Source of the DNA: Dermatemys mawii
Lineage: Eukaryota; Chordata; Testudines; Dermatemydidae
Length of the DNA: 64,000 nt
Reading direction: 5' to 3'
Assembly (NCBI GenBank): GCA_007922305.1
Contig: ML677334.1
Location: 20,971,626-21,035,625 of the forward strand
In this document: positions 40,001-52,600 of the stretch, one piece after another
How positions within the stretch are numbered: position 1 is the stretch's first letter
How the letters are laid out: each line of letters begins with the position of its first letter
Notes under the pieces: model-generated
What the model was told of the DNA's origin: nothing
Seen by the model: only the letters and a program-made list of their open reading frames with translations
Database searches by the model: none
Position numbers and translations under genes: made by a program

Positions 40001-42361
40001 ATTTCTAAAGCAATTCAAATCTTAAAACATTTAAAATATGTTAAATCTAGGCTGAGTTAAAAAATTTATTGTATGTTCCTGCTGTCTTAATTGAACTCAG
40101 AGTTCTTTGAGTTTTCTAGACTGTGGAAGAGGTTAAAATGTTTGATGTTCACATCCTCTTTCTGTATCAGTTTACACTTGAATATGTTTGAGCACTTGAA
40201 GAACTAGCTTGCTGTATGCAGATAGAGAAAATGTCCTGATGAGTTCAAATATACTCTGTGTTTTCAGGTGAGCGCACTCTGTGCATGCAGATTTTTGTTG
40301 CTTTCTTTTGAAAATGTGTTAAAATTGTGCACATGAATGTAGAAAAGTTTTGTTTTCATGTTTATTTGATCACTTAAAAACTATGCACAATTTAAATACA
40401 CACATACATTCCACACACATTCTACCTTTCAGCAGTTTTTTGTAGAAGATTTACACTAGCTGAATACTTCTGGAAAACCCAACTCTCAGAACCCAATTGA
40501 TTTGATATGCAATACTGTGTGTGTTTTATGGTTGGTTGTGGAGGATTCAGTGGTATAGTTCTTCTACAGCTAAATCTATATATCCAAGTGCATTACTTTT
40601 GGTAGGATAATACTTTATCTGACCCTCTCCTGAACTACTACTCCATTGAATGACTGCAAGCTGAGTTTCTGTTATTTCTCAGAACCACAAATCTTTCCCT
40701 TCTGTTTTTCACATAGTTTGAACGAGTCATTGCAAAAGCTTTACATTCTTCGTTAAACTTTCTTCTAAAAAGTGAATTTTGGGTGGGGGGGGGGGGGAGA
40801 TTGTTTTCCAAAAACTAAACTACTTAAGACATAAAATGAAAAGTTCTATTTAACAGATAGTAGTAGATTGTCTTCCCAAATGTTTCATCAGTACAAAACT
40901 GCTGTGATTAGCCCAAAACATGAAGATTTTTTTTTAAGTTTCTTTCAGCTAAAGTATGATTGAAACTGTCCCTACACGTCTGTATGTTTAAATCTTCCCA
41001 ACCAGCTTTTTTCTGCATGTCTTTAGAATGTTATCAAGAATACGTGTTTTTTATTAAGTAATTTCACCAATAATTGCTCATGGCAACTAGGATTCTGGCG
41101 AGAGAGATTTTGCAGTTTAAAGGCACAGGGAGTGGAATGTACGGTATTCTCTGCGAGAATTTCAAGGGCTTATTTGGTTGTTCCTTAACACATTTCATTC
41201 AGAAGCTGTGGAAAAGTACTAATATCATAGAAGCATAGGACTGGAAAGGACCTTAAGGTGTTATCTAGTCCAGTCCCCTGCCTCATGGTGGGACTAAATA
41301 TTATCTAGATCATTCCCGACAAGGGTTTGTCTAACCTACTCTTAAAAATCTCCAATGATGGAGATTCCACAACCTCCTTAGGCAATTTATTCCAGTGCTT
41401 AACCACCCTAATACTTAGGAAGTGTTTCCTAATGTCCACCCTAAACCTCCCTTGCTGCAATTTAAGCTCAGTGCTTCTTGTCCTATTCTCAGAGGTTAAG
41501 AAAAACAATTTTTCTCCTTGTAACAACCTTTTATGTGCTTGAAAACTGTTATCATGTCCCCTCTGTTTTCTCTCTTCCAGATTAAGCAAACCTAATTTTT
41601 TCAATCTTCCCTCATAGGTCATGTTTTCTAGAGTTTTAATCATTTTGTTGTTCTTCTCTGGACTTTCTCCAATTTGTTCACATTCTTCCTGAAATGTGAC
41701 ACCCAGAACTGGACATAAAACTCCACTTGGGGCCTAATCGATGCAGAGTAGAGTGGAAAAATTGTTTCTCGTGTCTTGCTTATAACACTCCTGTTAATAC
41801 ATCCCAGAATGATGATTGCTTTTTTTGAAACAGTGTTACACTGACGACTCATTGTTTACCTTGTGGTCCACTGTGACCTTCAGATCCCTTTCCACAGTAC
41901 TCCTTCCTAGGCAGTCATTTCCATTTTGTATGTGTGCAACTGATTGTGCCTTCCTAAGAGGAGTCCTTTGCATTCGTCCTTATTGAATTTCATCCTCTTT
42001 ACTTCACACCATTTTTCCAGTTTGTCCAGGTCATTTTGAATTTTAATCCTATCCTACAACTTGCAACCCCTCCCAGCTTGGTACCGTCTGCAAACTTTAT
42101 ATGTTTACTCTTTGCCATTATCTAAATCATTGAAGAAGATATTGAATAGAACTGGACCCAGAACTGATCGCTGCGGGACCCCACTCATTACATCCATCCA
42201 GCATGATTGTGAACCACAGATAATTACTCACTGGGAATGTTTTCCCAACCAGTTTTGCACCCACCTTATAGTAGCTCCATCTAGGTTGCATTTCCCTAGT
42301 TTGCTTATGACATGGTCATGTGAGACAATATGAAAAGCTTTACCAATGTCAAGATATACCA

Positions 42362-42402
<41 letters not shown>

Positions 42403-45400
42403 CCTCAAGGCTTGGTACCCTGTCAAAGAAAGCTGTCAGGTTGATTTGACATGATTTGTTCTTGACAAATCCATGCTGACTATTACTTATCACCTTATTA
42501 TCTTCTAGATGTGTGCAAAGTGCTTGCTTAATTATTTGCTCCCTTATCTTTCTGGGTACAGAAGTTAAGCTGACTGGTCTGTAATTTCCTGGGTTGTCCT
42601 TATTTCCCTTTTTATACATTGGCACTATATTTGTCCTATTCCAGTCTTCTGGAATCTCTCCCATCTTCCATGACTTTTCAAAGATAATCGCTAGTGGTTC
42701 AGATATCTCCTCAGTAAACTCCTTTTGTATTCTAGGATCCATTTAATTAAGCCTGGTAACTAGAAGACATCTAGTTTGTCTAAGTAATTTTTAACTTGTT
42801 CCTTCCCTATTTTAGCCTCTTCTGATCCTACCTCATTTTCACTGGTATTCACTATGTTAGACGTCCAATCGCCACCAACCTTCTTGGTGAAAACCAAAAC
42901 AAAGAAGTCATTAAGCACGTCTTCCATTTCCACATTTTCTATTAGTATTTTTCCCCCTCATTAGTATTTTTACTCCCTCATTGAGTAACGGGCCTACCCT
43001 GCCATTAGTCTTCCTCTTGCTTCTAATGTGTTTGTAGAATGTTTTCTTGTTGTTCTTTATATCTCTGGACAGTTTGATCTTGTTTAGTGCCTTGGCCTTT
43101 CAAATTTTGTCCCTACATACTTGAGTTATTTGTTTATATTCATCCTTTGTAATTTGACCTAGTTTCCACTTTTTGCAGGACTTTTTTTTTTTTTTTTAAG
43201 ATCATTGAAGATCTCCTGGTTAAGCCAGGGTGGGCTCTGTCAAACTTCCTGTCCTTCCTACACAGTGGGATAGTTTGCTCATGCACCCTTAATAATGTCA
43301 CCCTTAATAATGTGTCTTTGAAAAACTGCTGATGGTCTTCAATTCCCCCCCACCCCACCCCTTAGACTGGCTTCCCATGGGAAGTTTTGTCTCAATACTC
43401 TAAATAAGAGCTGTTTTAAATTGAAGAATGTTGTTACATTTCACTCGATTGGCCTAATAGTTACAACCTGTGGTTATACAGTGCATTTTCTTTAGTGCTA
43501 TGTAATAGGACTGGCAGCATGGTATTCCAAAACTATAACTGTGTGGGCCAAAGTACAGGTATGGAGAATTTCTGAACAAAAATACACCATACATAGAATT
43601 TTACTTTCTGAACAGAATTTCCCAACAAATTTACAGTTGGATGATGTTGCTCATATTTTTCATCAATTATACTACAAAAAAGCAAATGTTTTGCTTCATG
43701 AAGGTGCTCATCAAAAGCTTCAGGGATATAAAAACTAGTACTCTGGGGCGGAGGGAGTTCAAAATATACTGTAGTTGTTCATTATGCCAGCAGGTCCTGA
43801 ATTGTTTGGTTTTGTGTATCCACATGGCAAAATAAAAATCCTTCCTGAAATAGAAGAAAATGAGTGCCCCTTTTACGTTAGTAACTGCTCGTGTTTTGAG
43901 TATGGTTGGAAATTGACTCATTGATGACAATCGTTGTCACAACAAGTCTCCTTGAACAGCTATTGAAAATGGTCTTTACTAGTGTAAAAGGTGCATAACT
44001 GTCATCTTTGCATAAGAGTTTTGAAAATTTTCAGTGCTGGTGTAGGGAGACCAGTTGCTAACAGTATTTGCCAAGAACCAAGTCATTTCCCTAGTTTGTA
44101 CTGAGATCATGTAACTCAACTGTGCCTATCTATCCTGTTTATTTTCTTCTTAACTTTGTCTTTGTTTAATGCAGCCTGTTAATCTGAATAACGTAATGTA
44201 TAATTTAATTCAGAAATACTTGATGAGAAAAAAAATACATTTCTGACCCCAGCCCTTATGGTGGGATGAGACCTAAATCCCAATGCTTTGATGCAGCTGG
44301 TATTCATTCTTCATGTTTTTCTGTATCACTCATAGCTATTATTATCAGTGACAACGTCTATTGCAAAAATGTGTCTGCCTCTTTATTTGCTAGTGGGTTT
44401 CCTAAGGCAGAACTGATGTAGTATGCTAAATCATCAGACTATATTTAATGGTATGTGATTGTGTTGTCCTCTGTTGGATGCAACCTACAGAGGATTTAAG
44501 CCATAAGAAAGGAAAGTAGGGGATGAGAAGGGAAAGAGGTAAAGGGAATATTGCACAATCTCACATCAGCCTTTGAACTTTTGGCAGGGTACAGCTAGTG
44601 ATGTGTAATATCCCCACTTTGGTTTGCTAATTACAAGGAAAATATTATTTCAGACAGTTTCACAAATCATAAAAACTTTTTGTATTTCAGGGTTTTCCCC
44701 ACTCCATCTTGTAATAAAGAGCAAAAGTGGAGAGGGCTTGATAAAATTCTGGAAATTTGGAAACTTTAATGCACTATGTTTTTTGCTATTTGTTTAGTTT
44801 AAATGAACAACTTTTCAGGGAAGAGAATGTGTGGAGGTACGAATAAAAGCTTGATGGTACTTCTACCTTATAGCGCTTATGAGAAGCCCTTTGTTTCTAG
44901 GCACATCATTAGATTGAAGAGTACTTCTGTCCTAAATAGTGACTATGTAAAAATGGAGTCTCCTTCCTGAACAGATCTGTCTGTATTCTGAATCCTATCT
45001 ACTGACTTTAGAGACATAAATAGATTGTTGTATCTTTTTATTCCTGTTAACTTTTCAGAACTAACATGCAAAGAGCATGATTGTTCTTTCCAGTGCCCAA
45101 TTAACATAATTGTCTCCTAAGTTTTGACTGTAGAAGTTATCGGTTACTTTATACCAGTGCAAATGCATTAAGAGTGATGGTATTGCACGCGTGATTCAAA
45201 GAATAATTTGAAGACTGTGGAGTTCTACAGATGTGATCAAAGATCATAATTAAGGGTACAGTTTGGTCATGGGTATTTTTAGTAAAAGTCATAGACAGGT
45301 CACGGACCATAAAAATACAATTGACTAAATCTTAACTGGGGAGCCACCAGGAGGCTGTTGCTTGGGAGGAAGCAGGGCGCCACTGCTCAGCAGGCGGGCA

Positions 45401-46643
45401 GAGGTCTGTCCTGAAGCCAGCGGCACCAGCTGCCAGGGGCTGCCGAGCAGTGACTGTTCCTGCCACTCCCAGAACCACTGCTCATGTGGTCCCCAGAGCC
45501 AGCCGCACCATCAGTTGCTTGGGCAGCCCTTGGGATCAGCTACGCTAGCTGCTGCAGAAATCACAGAGTCATATTGGATGAGAAGACGAGTCTGGTCACT
45601 CAGCAGACTCTTCATTTGGGAAGTGGCCTTGCAGTGAGGTGGAGTTAGTGTTCTCCACGTTCTCGCTCTGCTCTTCATACAACGTGTCAGTGAGCTCAGC
45701 TCAGCATCACTCTCTGCCCTGGAAACCAATGACCTTAAGGCATAGCCAAGAATTTGGAGCTTCCCTGCGCTGTGAAACGTCTCTCCCACATCCCCATGCT
45801 TCCCCCATCCACCAGTGAGATTTAAAGAGTATGGGAATGTAGGAGAGGTTGTTATCTTCGTGGCGGCCACTCTTTCCTCCAAACAGGGCTACTTCTAGGT
45901 CCTTCCCCCAGTACGGGCTCCTTCTCTCAGCAGCTTAATGCTGCTTCCAACATAGGTTTTCCTTCTCCTTTACTTGCTGCCATTTCATGTGGCATGCAGT
46001 TTCTGCCCTTGAACCTCTTCTTCTCTTAATCTCCCAATCTCTAACCTTCCTGTATTTGCCTCCTCTCAGCCTTCCCAGCTCAGTCCATCTGTGAATAATG
46101 GAGAAAATTTATAGATTTGTATATGTAGACAAAATACAGATTTAATAATAAGCTGTGAGTGATAAGGATTACAGGACTGAGTGCCAGTGGGACTCTGGGT
46201 GTGTTTGAACTAGCTTTGATAGAAAGGAAAGAGTGCAGCCTGATTTTTAAATCTCAGACTGGATTTACAAATAAAATAAACACCCAAATATATTTTACAA
46301 ACTGAGTACACGTGAAATGACAGATGAGAAACAGTGCACTTTGATTCCCTCAATGTCATTTTTAGAATCACTTTTCAAAGTAAACCTGTGCTATAATGAT
46401 TGAGGTAGCTGAAGAAAGGAGGAGTAAATGAGATGAACTGATTACAAGTGTATCTTTGATGTAACTTTTATAATAGCAATATTAATATCCATTATAACTC
46501 ACAATCTGTAGAGCTTCAATATTCTCCAAGATTCTGATCTCTGTTACATTTGGAGTATGCACAAAAGTCAGTGTGGGTCCAGTGTACTCTGGATTTATGT
46601 TAGTGTAACGAGATCAGAATCTGGCCAATCCCATACATCTACC

Positions 46644-46684
<41 letters not shown>

Positions 46685-49600
46685 CCGTTTGTGCTTTCAA
46701 CAATTCTGCTTGTCTTTATGTTGCAAATGAACTATGCTTTAAAAAAAAAAAAAGTCCCTGTATTGCCATTGCTTGCAAAGCAATGTACACAAAGAGCCAG
46801 ATTCTTTGTTCTGTTACTCTAGATTTACTGAACAAATATTTTATATGCAATTGTAAAAGTTTTTAAATCGCTTGCTTGAACTTGTTTCCCCAAAGAAACT
46901 TCACCTATATATAAGCATAACATCTGCTATAAATTGTCATGAGTAATATTTTCTAAAACCACTTCCATAGAAACAAGAATTCTTATTTCCATATACGATG
47001 ATATTTCACAATCAAAAAGCTGCAAAAGAAATAGGAATTACATCTTCTGTTGCAAGCTATGTAATCCTTTTGTCTACGTTCACTTCTTAAAACATCACTT
47101 GCCTGTTATACATATAATATGCCATATTGTATGTGTATCAACAGGACCTGTAAATTAAGGGGGGTTTCTTTTAATATTGGATCTGTGGTAAACTGAAAGG
47201 TTATCAGAGTCAGGCTGTCGCATAGAAGAAGAATACTGAAACAGGAACCTACTGGCTTTAACCGTTTGCTGTAAGGAAATGTGCCTTTCTCCATTTGATT
47301 TTGAAAAAGGAAATAGATTGTAGTGGTGTGGCTGTGGAACTTTCTCTTTCTGCCTCTATCAATGCAAATGTGTTAAAGAAATGAAAAGAAAAAGTCTACT
47401 ATTGAACCGTAGAACATTTTAGCTCTGTCAAGATAACACAGTGAAAGTGATTGACTATCCTTTTTGTTTTGTTTTAGGTGTCAGAAACTATTTGAAAGAA
47501 GCATTAGTAAATATTATTGCTGTGCATGCAGAGGTGAGGTAACTTTAGATTATTTACATTATTACAAGCATCAGACAAAATAAGTTGGTTGAGTTTATTG
47601 GAAATGAGCACCTCTGAAAATCAGGCCACTTTTATTCATGTGTTTAAATACAAATTTTATTCAAGAAGTGGGGGTGGTTAAAATTTTATAAATTTCCATC
47701 AGTAACATCATATATCACATTTTAGGGCTTGTTTACCCTGAAAGAGAATCTAAGATAAAGTATTGTGTGAGTTTAAAGTGGATTAACTATTCCTGATTAA
47801 TTCTAGGTGAAGACACTCTTATTCCGGAATAAGAGTGCCTTATTCTGAGGCCTGGGCTACACTTGGGGGCTACGTTCAAACTAAGATACGCAACTTCAGC
47901 TACACTATTCACGTAGCTGAAGTCGAAGTATCTTAGCTCAACTTACCTAGCTCTGTCTATGGCGGCGGGTCAACCGCAGCTGGTCCCCTACTGACTCTGC
48001 TTACTCGTCCTGCTGAAGTGGAGTACAGCTGTCGATTCAGGGATCAATTTATCGCATCTAGATGAGACACGATAAATCAATCCCTGATACATCAAGCGCT
48101 AACCGCCGATCCGGCAGGTAGTGTAGCCATACCCTGAGTTAGCATGGATTAAACTTGATTTACCTATGTGAACAGTTAGTATGCATCAAGATGGGAAGTA
48201 AACCTACTTTGTGCTATGCTGCTGCTGCTATCCTAACTATCTATGTGGATCCTGTTGTCATACCCCAAAAGTTCCCTAGTGCACTTTAATCTACTTCTAT
48301 TTCAAAATAGGGTAGGCCAAAGAGTAGTCCAAAATTTGTCTTATTTCAAATTAGTATGTTTTAAACTAATTCAAAATAAGGTACTCTTGTTCTGGAATAA
48401 GTGTCCACATATGGAGTTAATCAGGGGTAGCTGTTTGGGAATAACTCCCTGTGAAGACAAATCCTTGGTGTGTGCTTTCTTACTTTCTTTCAACAATCTG
48501 AAGAAGAGGAAAGTCAAAGAATAAAACTCAGTTCTTCCCTTTCCATGCATGTTTTTTGAAAAGACAGTGCTCTTTCTATGAACTGAGTTAGTTTGTGCTT
48601 CAAGAGATGAGAGTGTGGAGGAATTACTGAACATGTGCTGCTTTGGGGGGAAAACGTACAGCATGTTGCATGGAAATTCATCAAGCACAAATAAAAAATC
48701 TGGAGTGGATGCATAGTATATTTGCTTGCATGACCACATTTTGAGACTTACTGTTTCCTGTGACCCAAACAACAACAAAGCAGCGTAACGACCAAGGAAT
48801 CCAAGGAATTTTAATTAAAAACCATTTAGATTATTTTAACTGAATTTAAAAGAAAAATCTAACTTATTTTGTTTGTTCCTTTGATGTAATTTACTCATCT
48901 TAGAAAATGAAAATAGACTGCTGAAATTTCGCCAGTCTGGCTCAGTCTTAGATTTTGCTAGCAACACTGCTGATTTCTGTAGTTAACAATAGTTAACCAT
49001 CCAATAGGCAGGGTCTAAAGTGAAAAAAATTGTTACTTTAACTAAAAGTCAAATTTGAACTGAAACCAAAATAAGTATAGTTTTTGCAAAAATGTGGTGA
49101 TTTACTATAGCTGAGAATTTTTTTCCTAAGTTCTAAAAAGTAACGTTGAAAACGGCCATTGTGGGTACAAATACTTTCTTCTTAGTAGAAGCTCTTGGCC
49201 GTTTTCTTGGTATGCTTGAGTTGTATTGCCAGCAACACCTGCATGAAATGGCTTTTTCCCATTTTGCTTTTACCATTTTTCTTTGTATGTGACCAAAATT
49301 GTTGGCTTTTGTGGGTCAAAGCAGTTAAAAGCAAGATGATGATTTGAATTAGCAGGGTGAGTGACTGATAGTCAGCATATGTGTGGTAAGCATGCCTTGG
49401 CTGTGGTGCAAATCTGTTAAGTTACTGTTGGTCTAATCTGTGAGATCCATGACGCATCACTCTCACATATATCATGAAAAATCGGGTACGGTTCCTAAAT
49501 TCATATTTGAGTTTTACTCATCCACATACTGGTGTTTCTCTAAATATTTTTCACTGACTATGCATTTCTGTAAAGCAGTTTTTCACTGTGAAATCAGACA

Positions 49601-52600
49601 TGCTCCTAACTTTCACATAAAGCAAAGGTCCTGTAGCAGAAGTGAGACCCAATCATTTGTTTGATTTTTTTTAAGAAATCTGAATAAATGAATAGTGAAA
49701 TTTCTAGCCAAAATCATCATCTTTTCCCATGACTCTGATCACATCTATTCATCCTCAAATCACAATCGCTTTTTCTTTCCCTTCTCTTTTCCATATGTCA
49801 TCCTCATTTTCTGCTCATTTTCATCGTCAAGGCTTAACACAACTCTGCTCTATCTATAGGGCTAATCTCATTTTCTCTTACCCACCTCTTGCCCCATGTT
49901 CTGTCCAATTCTCTCTCCTAATTGTCTGAGACATTATCCCTCTTCTGGTGCACTAACAATCTCTTGCTGTCTTTAAATCTCTCCCTAAAACCTACTTTTT
50001 TTGCCACGCTTCTGGTCTCTGACACTGTTTGATCTCATTTCGGCACCTATCTGTTTGTTTTATTACTCTGTTATTTTGTAAGCTTCTTAGGAGGTGGATC
50101 TTGTATTATTTTTAAATTGAATTATGACAACAACTATGGACCCTAATTGGGTATCCAGGCTCCACTGGTCTCAATGTTTATATGAGCAAGTAATAAAAAA
50201 GCCAGTCCAAGAGAGTTTTCAGTCTAGGTTTATGAGAAGCCATAACAGGTGGAACAAACTGGCTGAGCAGTGGGAAGAAGATAAGGCGCTTCTGGGAAAA
50301 GCGACAAAACATGCAAGCAAGGTTAACTCTTCCATGGCCATACTAAGGTGCAATATAAATATTAATACAGATACCCAATTCACAACTCAGATTTAAAACC
50401 TGCAGGTATTCACCATCTCTAAGGAGTTAGTGCCTCGAGTACTGTCAAGGATTGTGGAATCTGTTGCTGAAGAACTAAGTCGACTGATGCAGTGTGTGTC
50501 ATCGTTCAGTAAAAATGGAGCTTTACAGGTAGATAAAGACTCTGACTTGAAAAAACTGGAAATATGTAGCTAGAAAGTGAGAGAGAGCAATTCCCCATTG
50601 TTGTTGTATTGTAGCATAATAACCTGTTTGTACGCAAATGCAATAAACAGCTATTGTAGAAGTTATATTTTTACCCATTCTTCTATAGCAACCAATTAAA
50701 TATTTTGAATGTGTTCTTATTTTTGTCTGAAAAAATTTTGGTTTTAATAATGTTTTTAAATCTATTGGTATTAGTGTGAAAAGGCCAGAGTAGAGATGTG
50801 TCATAGTGGTATATTATTCCACTGTTTGGAAAGAGAATAAAAACATTTCCTGTATTGTACGACTCCAGAGGAAGGCATAGATGCTGTACTGAAGCTGCAA
50901 AATGACATCACTATGGAAACACTTGCAAAAATTACCATTAAAGAAGGTCTTAAAGAGCCATTTATCAAAAATCTTGCCATTCCCATTTCAGATTAGATGA
51001 ACCAGTACTAACAACAATGAGCAAATGAACTATGAGCAGAGTATTTTAATAAACAGAGGTGGGCGGAAATGTGTGCTGGCCCATTGTTTCTAATCATTTA
51101 TTTTGAGTGCTTTTCTTGTAAAATTAAGATTCCCAAAGAGGTTCAAGAAAGGATAAGTTCTTAGGGTTTTGTAAATAACTCTAATCCTGGCACTTCATTA
51201 GTAAAATATTTATAGAATGTATGGTTTAATCACATTCTTCATAGAATCAGATCCAATAGTCCTTACTCAGACAAAACTGAGGAATACCTATAGGCTATAT
51301 ATGGCCTGTGAATTGTTTATAGTCCAGTCAATTAATTTTACATCTTAAAATATCTTCATATTCAGGTTTTACTTCAGTTCTTCCATGTCTTGTATTTAAA
51401 AATCATGTTTAACTTTTAAAATCCATTCTTAATAATGCAGATAAAAGAAATGGAAATCTGCAGCCAACACCCATTTTACTGTTTTTTCAGATTTATTTTA
51501 GAATTCTAAGGCAACTGAAAATCTAAACAAAAATGGTTTTATTTTAAAAAGTATATTACACTCTTTGTATTGAAGATATAATGTAGAGTATTATCAACTT
51601 AACGTTTAAAGAGGAGGTCCATAGACTATTTGTTTTCTAGTTAGACTATTAAACTTAATTGGAGCAGAAAACTCCATAGCCTAGTGAAATTACAAGGGTG
51701 GAATTAACTAGTGTATATTTAAAATGTAATTACATGTAAATGTATTAAATGCATATGGCATTTCACAAATGTGAAAAGAGAGAAGAGAAACATTGGAAAC
51801 CAATGGCCTAGAGGGGAGAAACAACCCTGGGCTGGTCCCTGTGTGACTCCCCAACTGGACTCAATGGAGAAGCCTTCCTTTGAAAGGCTGAAATCCACTT
51901 CTCTCCGCAAAGGACAAGGCATGATAAAGAAACAAGAGAGAAAGTTTATCCTGATTTTTCAGACACTAAACAGTGAACAGAGGGGAGGAAGAGAAAGTCT
52001 AGAGACTGAAAAAAAAGGAGCAAGAAATGAGAAACTATCCCTCTCCCAAGAGTCACTTTCCTCCAAAAGACCCAAATTTAGTTTTCATCTCAGCAAAGAA
52101 CAAAGTGAGGAAATGTGATGTGATGTAATCCATAGTGGCCTGATACAAAGGAGCTTTGTGTTCCATACTGGTATACATGAACATTCTGGTAGTTTACCTA
52201 TCATTAACTGCATATTTTCCAAAAGGGATTTTGGAGGGATGAGGAGTTAACTCACAATAGTCGTATAATGTTATTAAATGCAAAGTCTCAGAACAATATT
52301 CAAATATTTGGATTTGTTCTTAAATCAAGCTTATGGGGTTTTTTTTAAACAAATGAACTATACTGTGTGGCAGGGTCTTTCAGATTGTGGCAGTGCCTAA
52401 TTTGAACTCAGACCATAGAAGTGGTGGCACTTTACCAACCCATAGGTAAAACAGATATTTTAACACTGTCCTGATTAATCCATTAGTTTGAACTAGTTCT
52501 AGAGAAGTCTAAAGAAATCCCCTTTTGACTCAGCAGGCACACTCTCTGATGTACAGCTGTCTCCGAGGGCTGGTTTAACTCCCGATGCTCTACATCCGCG

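Larger units (their letters stand above)
7740..47477 (+). other. EXOC2: 39.7-kb EXOC2 intron
   Basis: This intron runs from the GTAAAT donor at 7740 to the TTTTAG acceptor ending at 47477. It is by far the largest intron in the window. It holds most of the transposable elements listed here, including both longer CR1 copies and the two Penelope-like pieces in it. I found no further EXOC2 exon in it, and the codon split across it (G|GT) is consistent with direct joining of the flanking exons. Confidence 0.85.
47534..50405 (+). other. EXOC2: EXOC2 intron of 2.9 kb
   Basis: Runs from GTGAGG to CTGCAG. It holds the nested MITE pair. The rest (48470-50390) is unclassified, with a pyrimidine-rich 49730-50060 block that may be an old repeat. 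Confidence 0.85.

Noticed and set aside
42305..42742. 145-codon frame with a polyglycine run
   Set aside because: It is CR1 reverse transcriptase relic; the glycines come from the C37 homopolymer.
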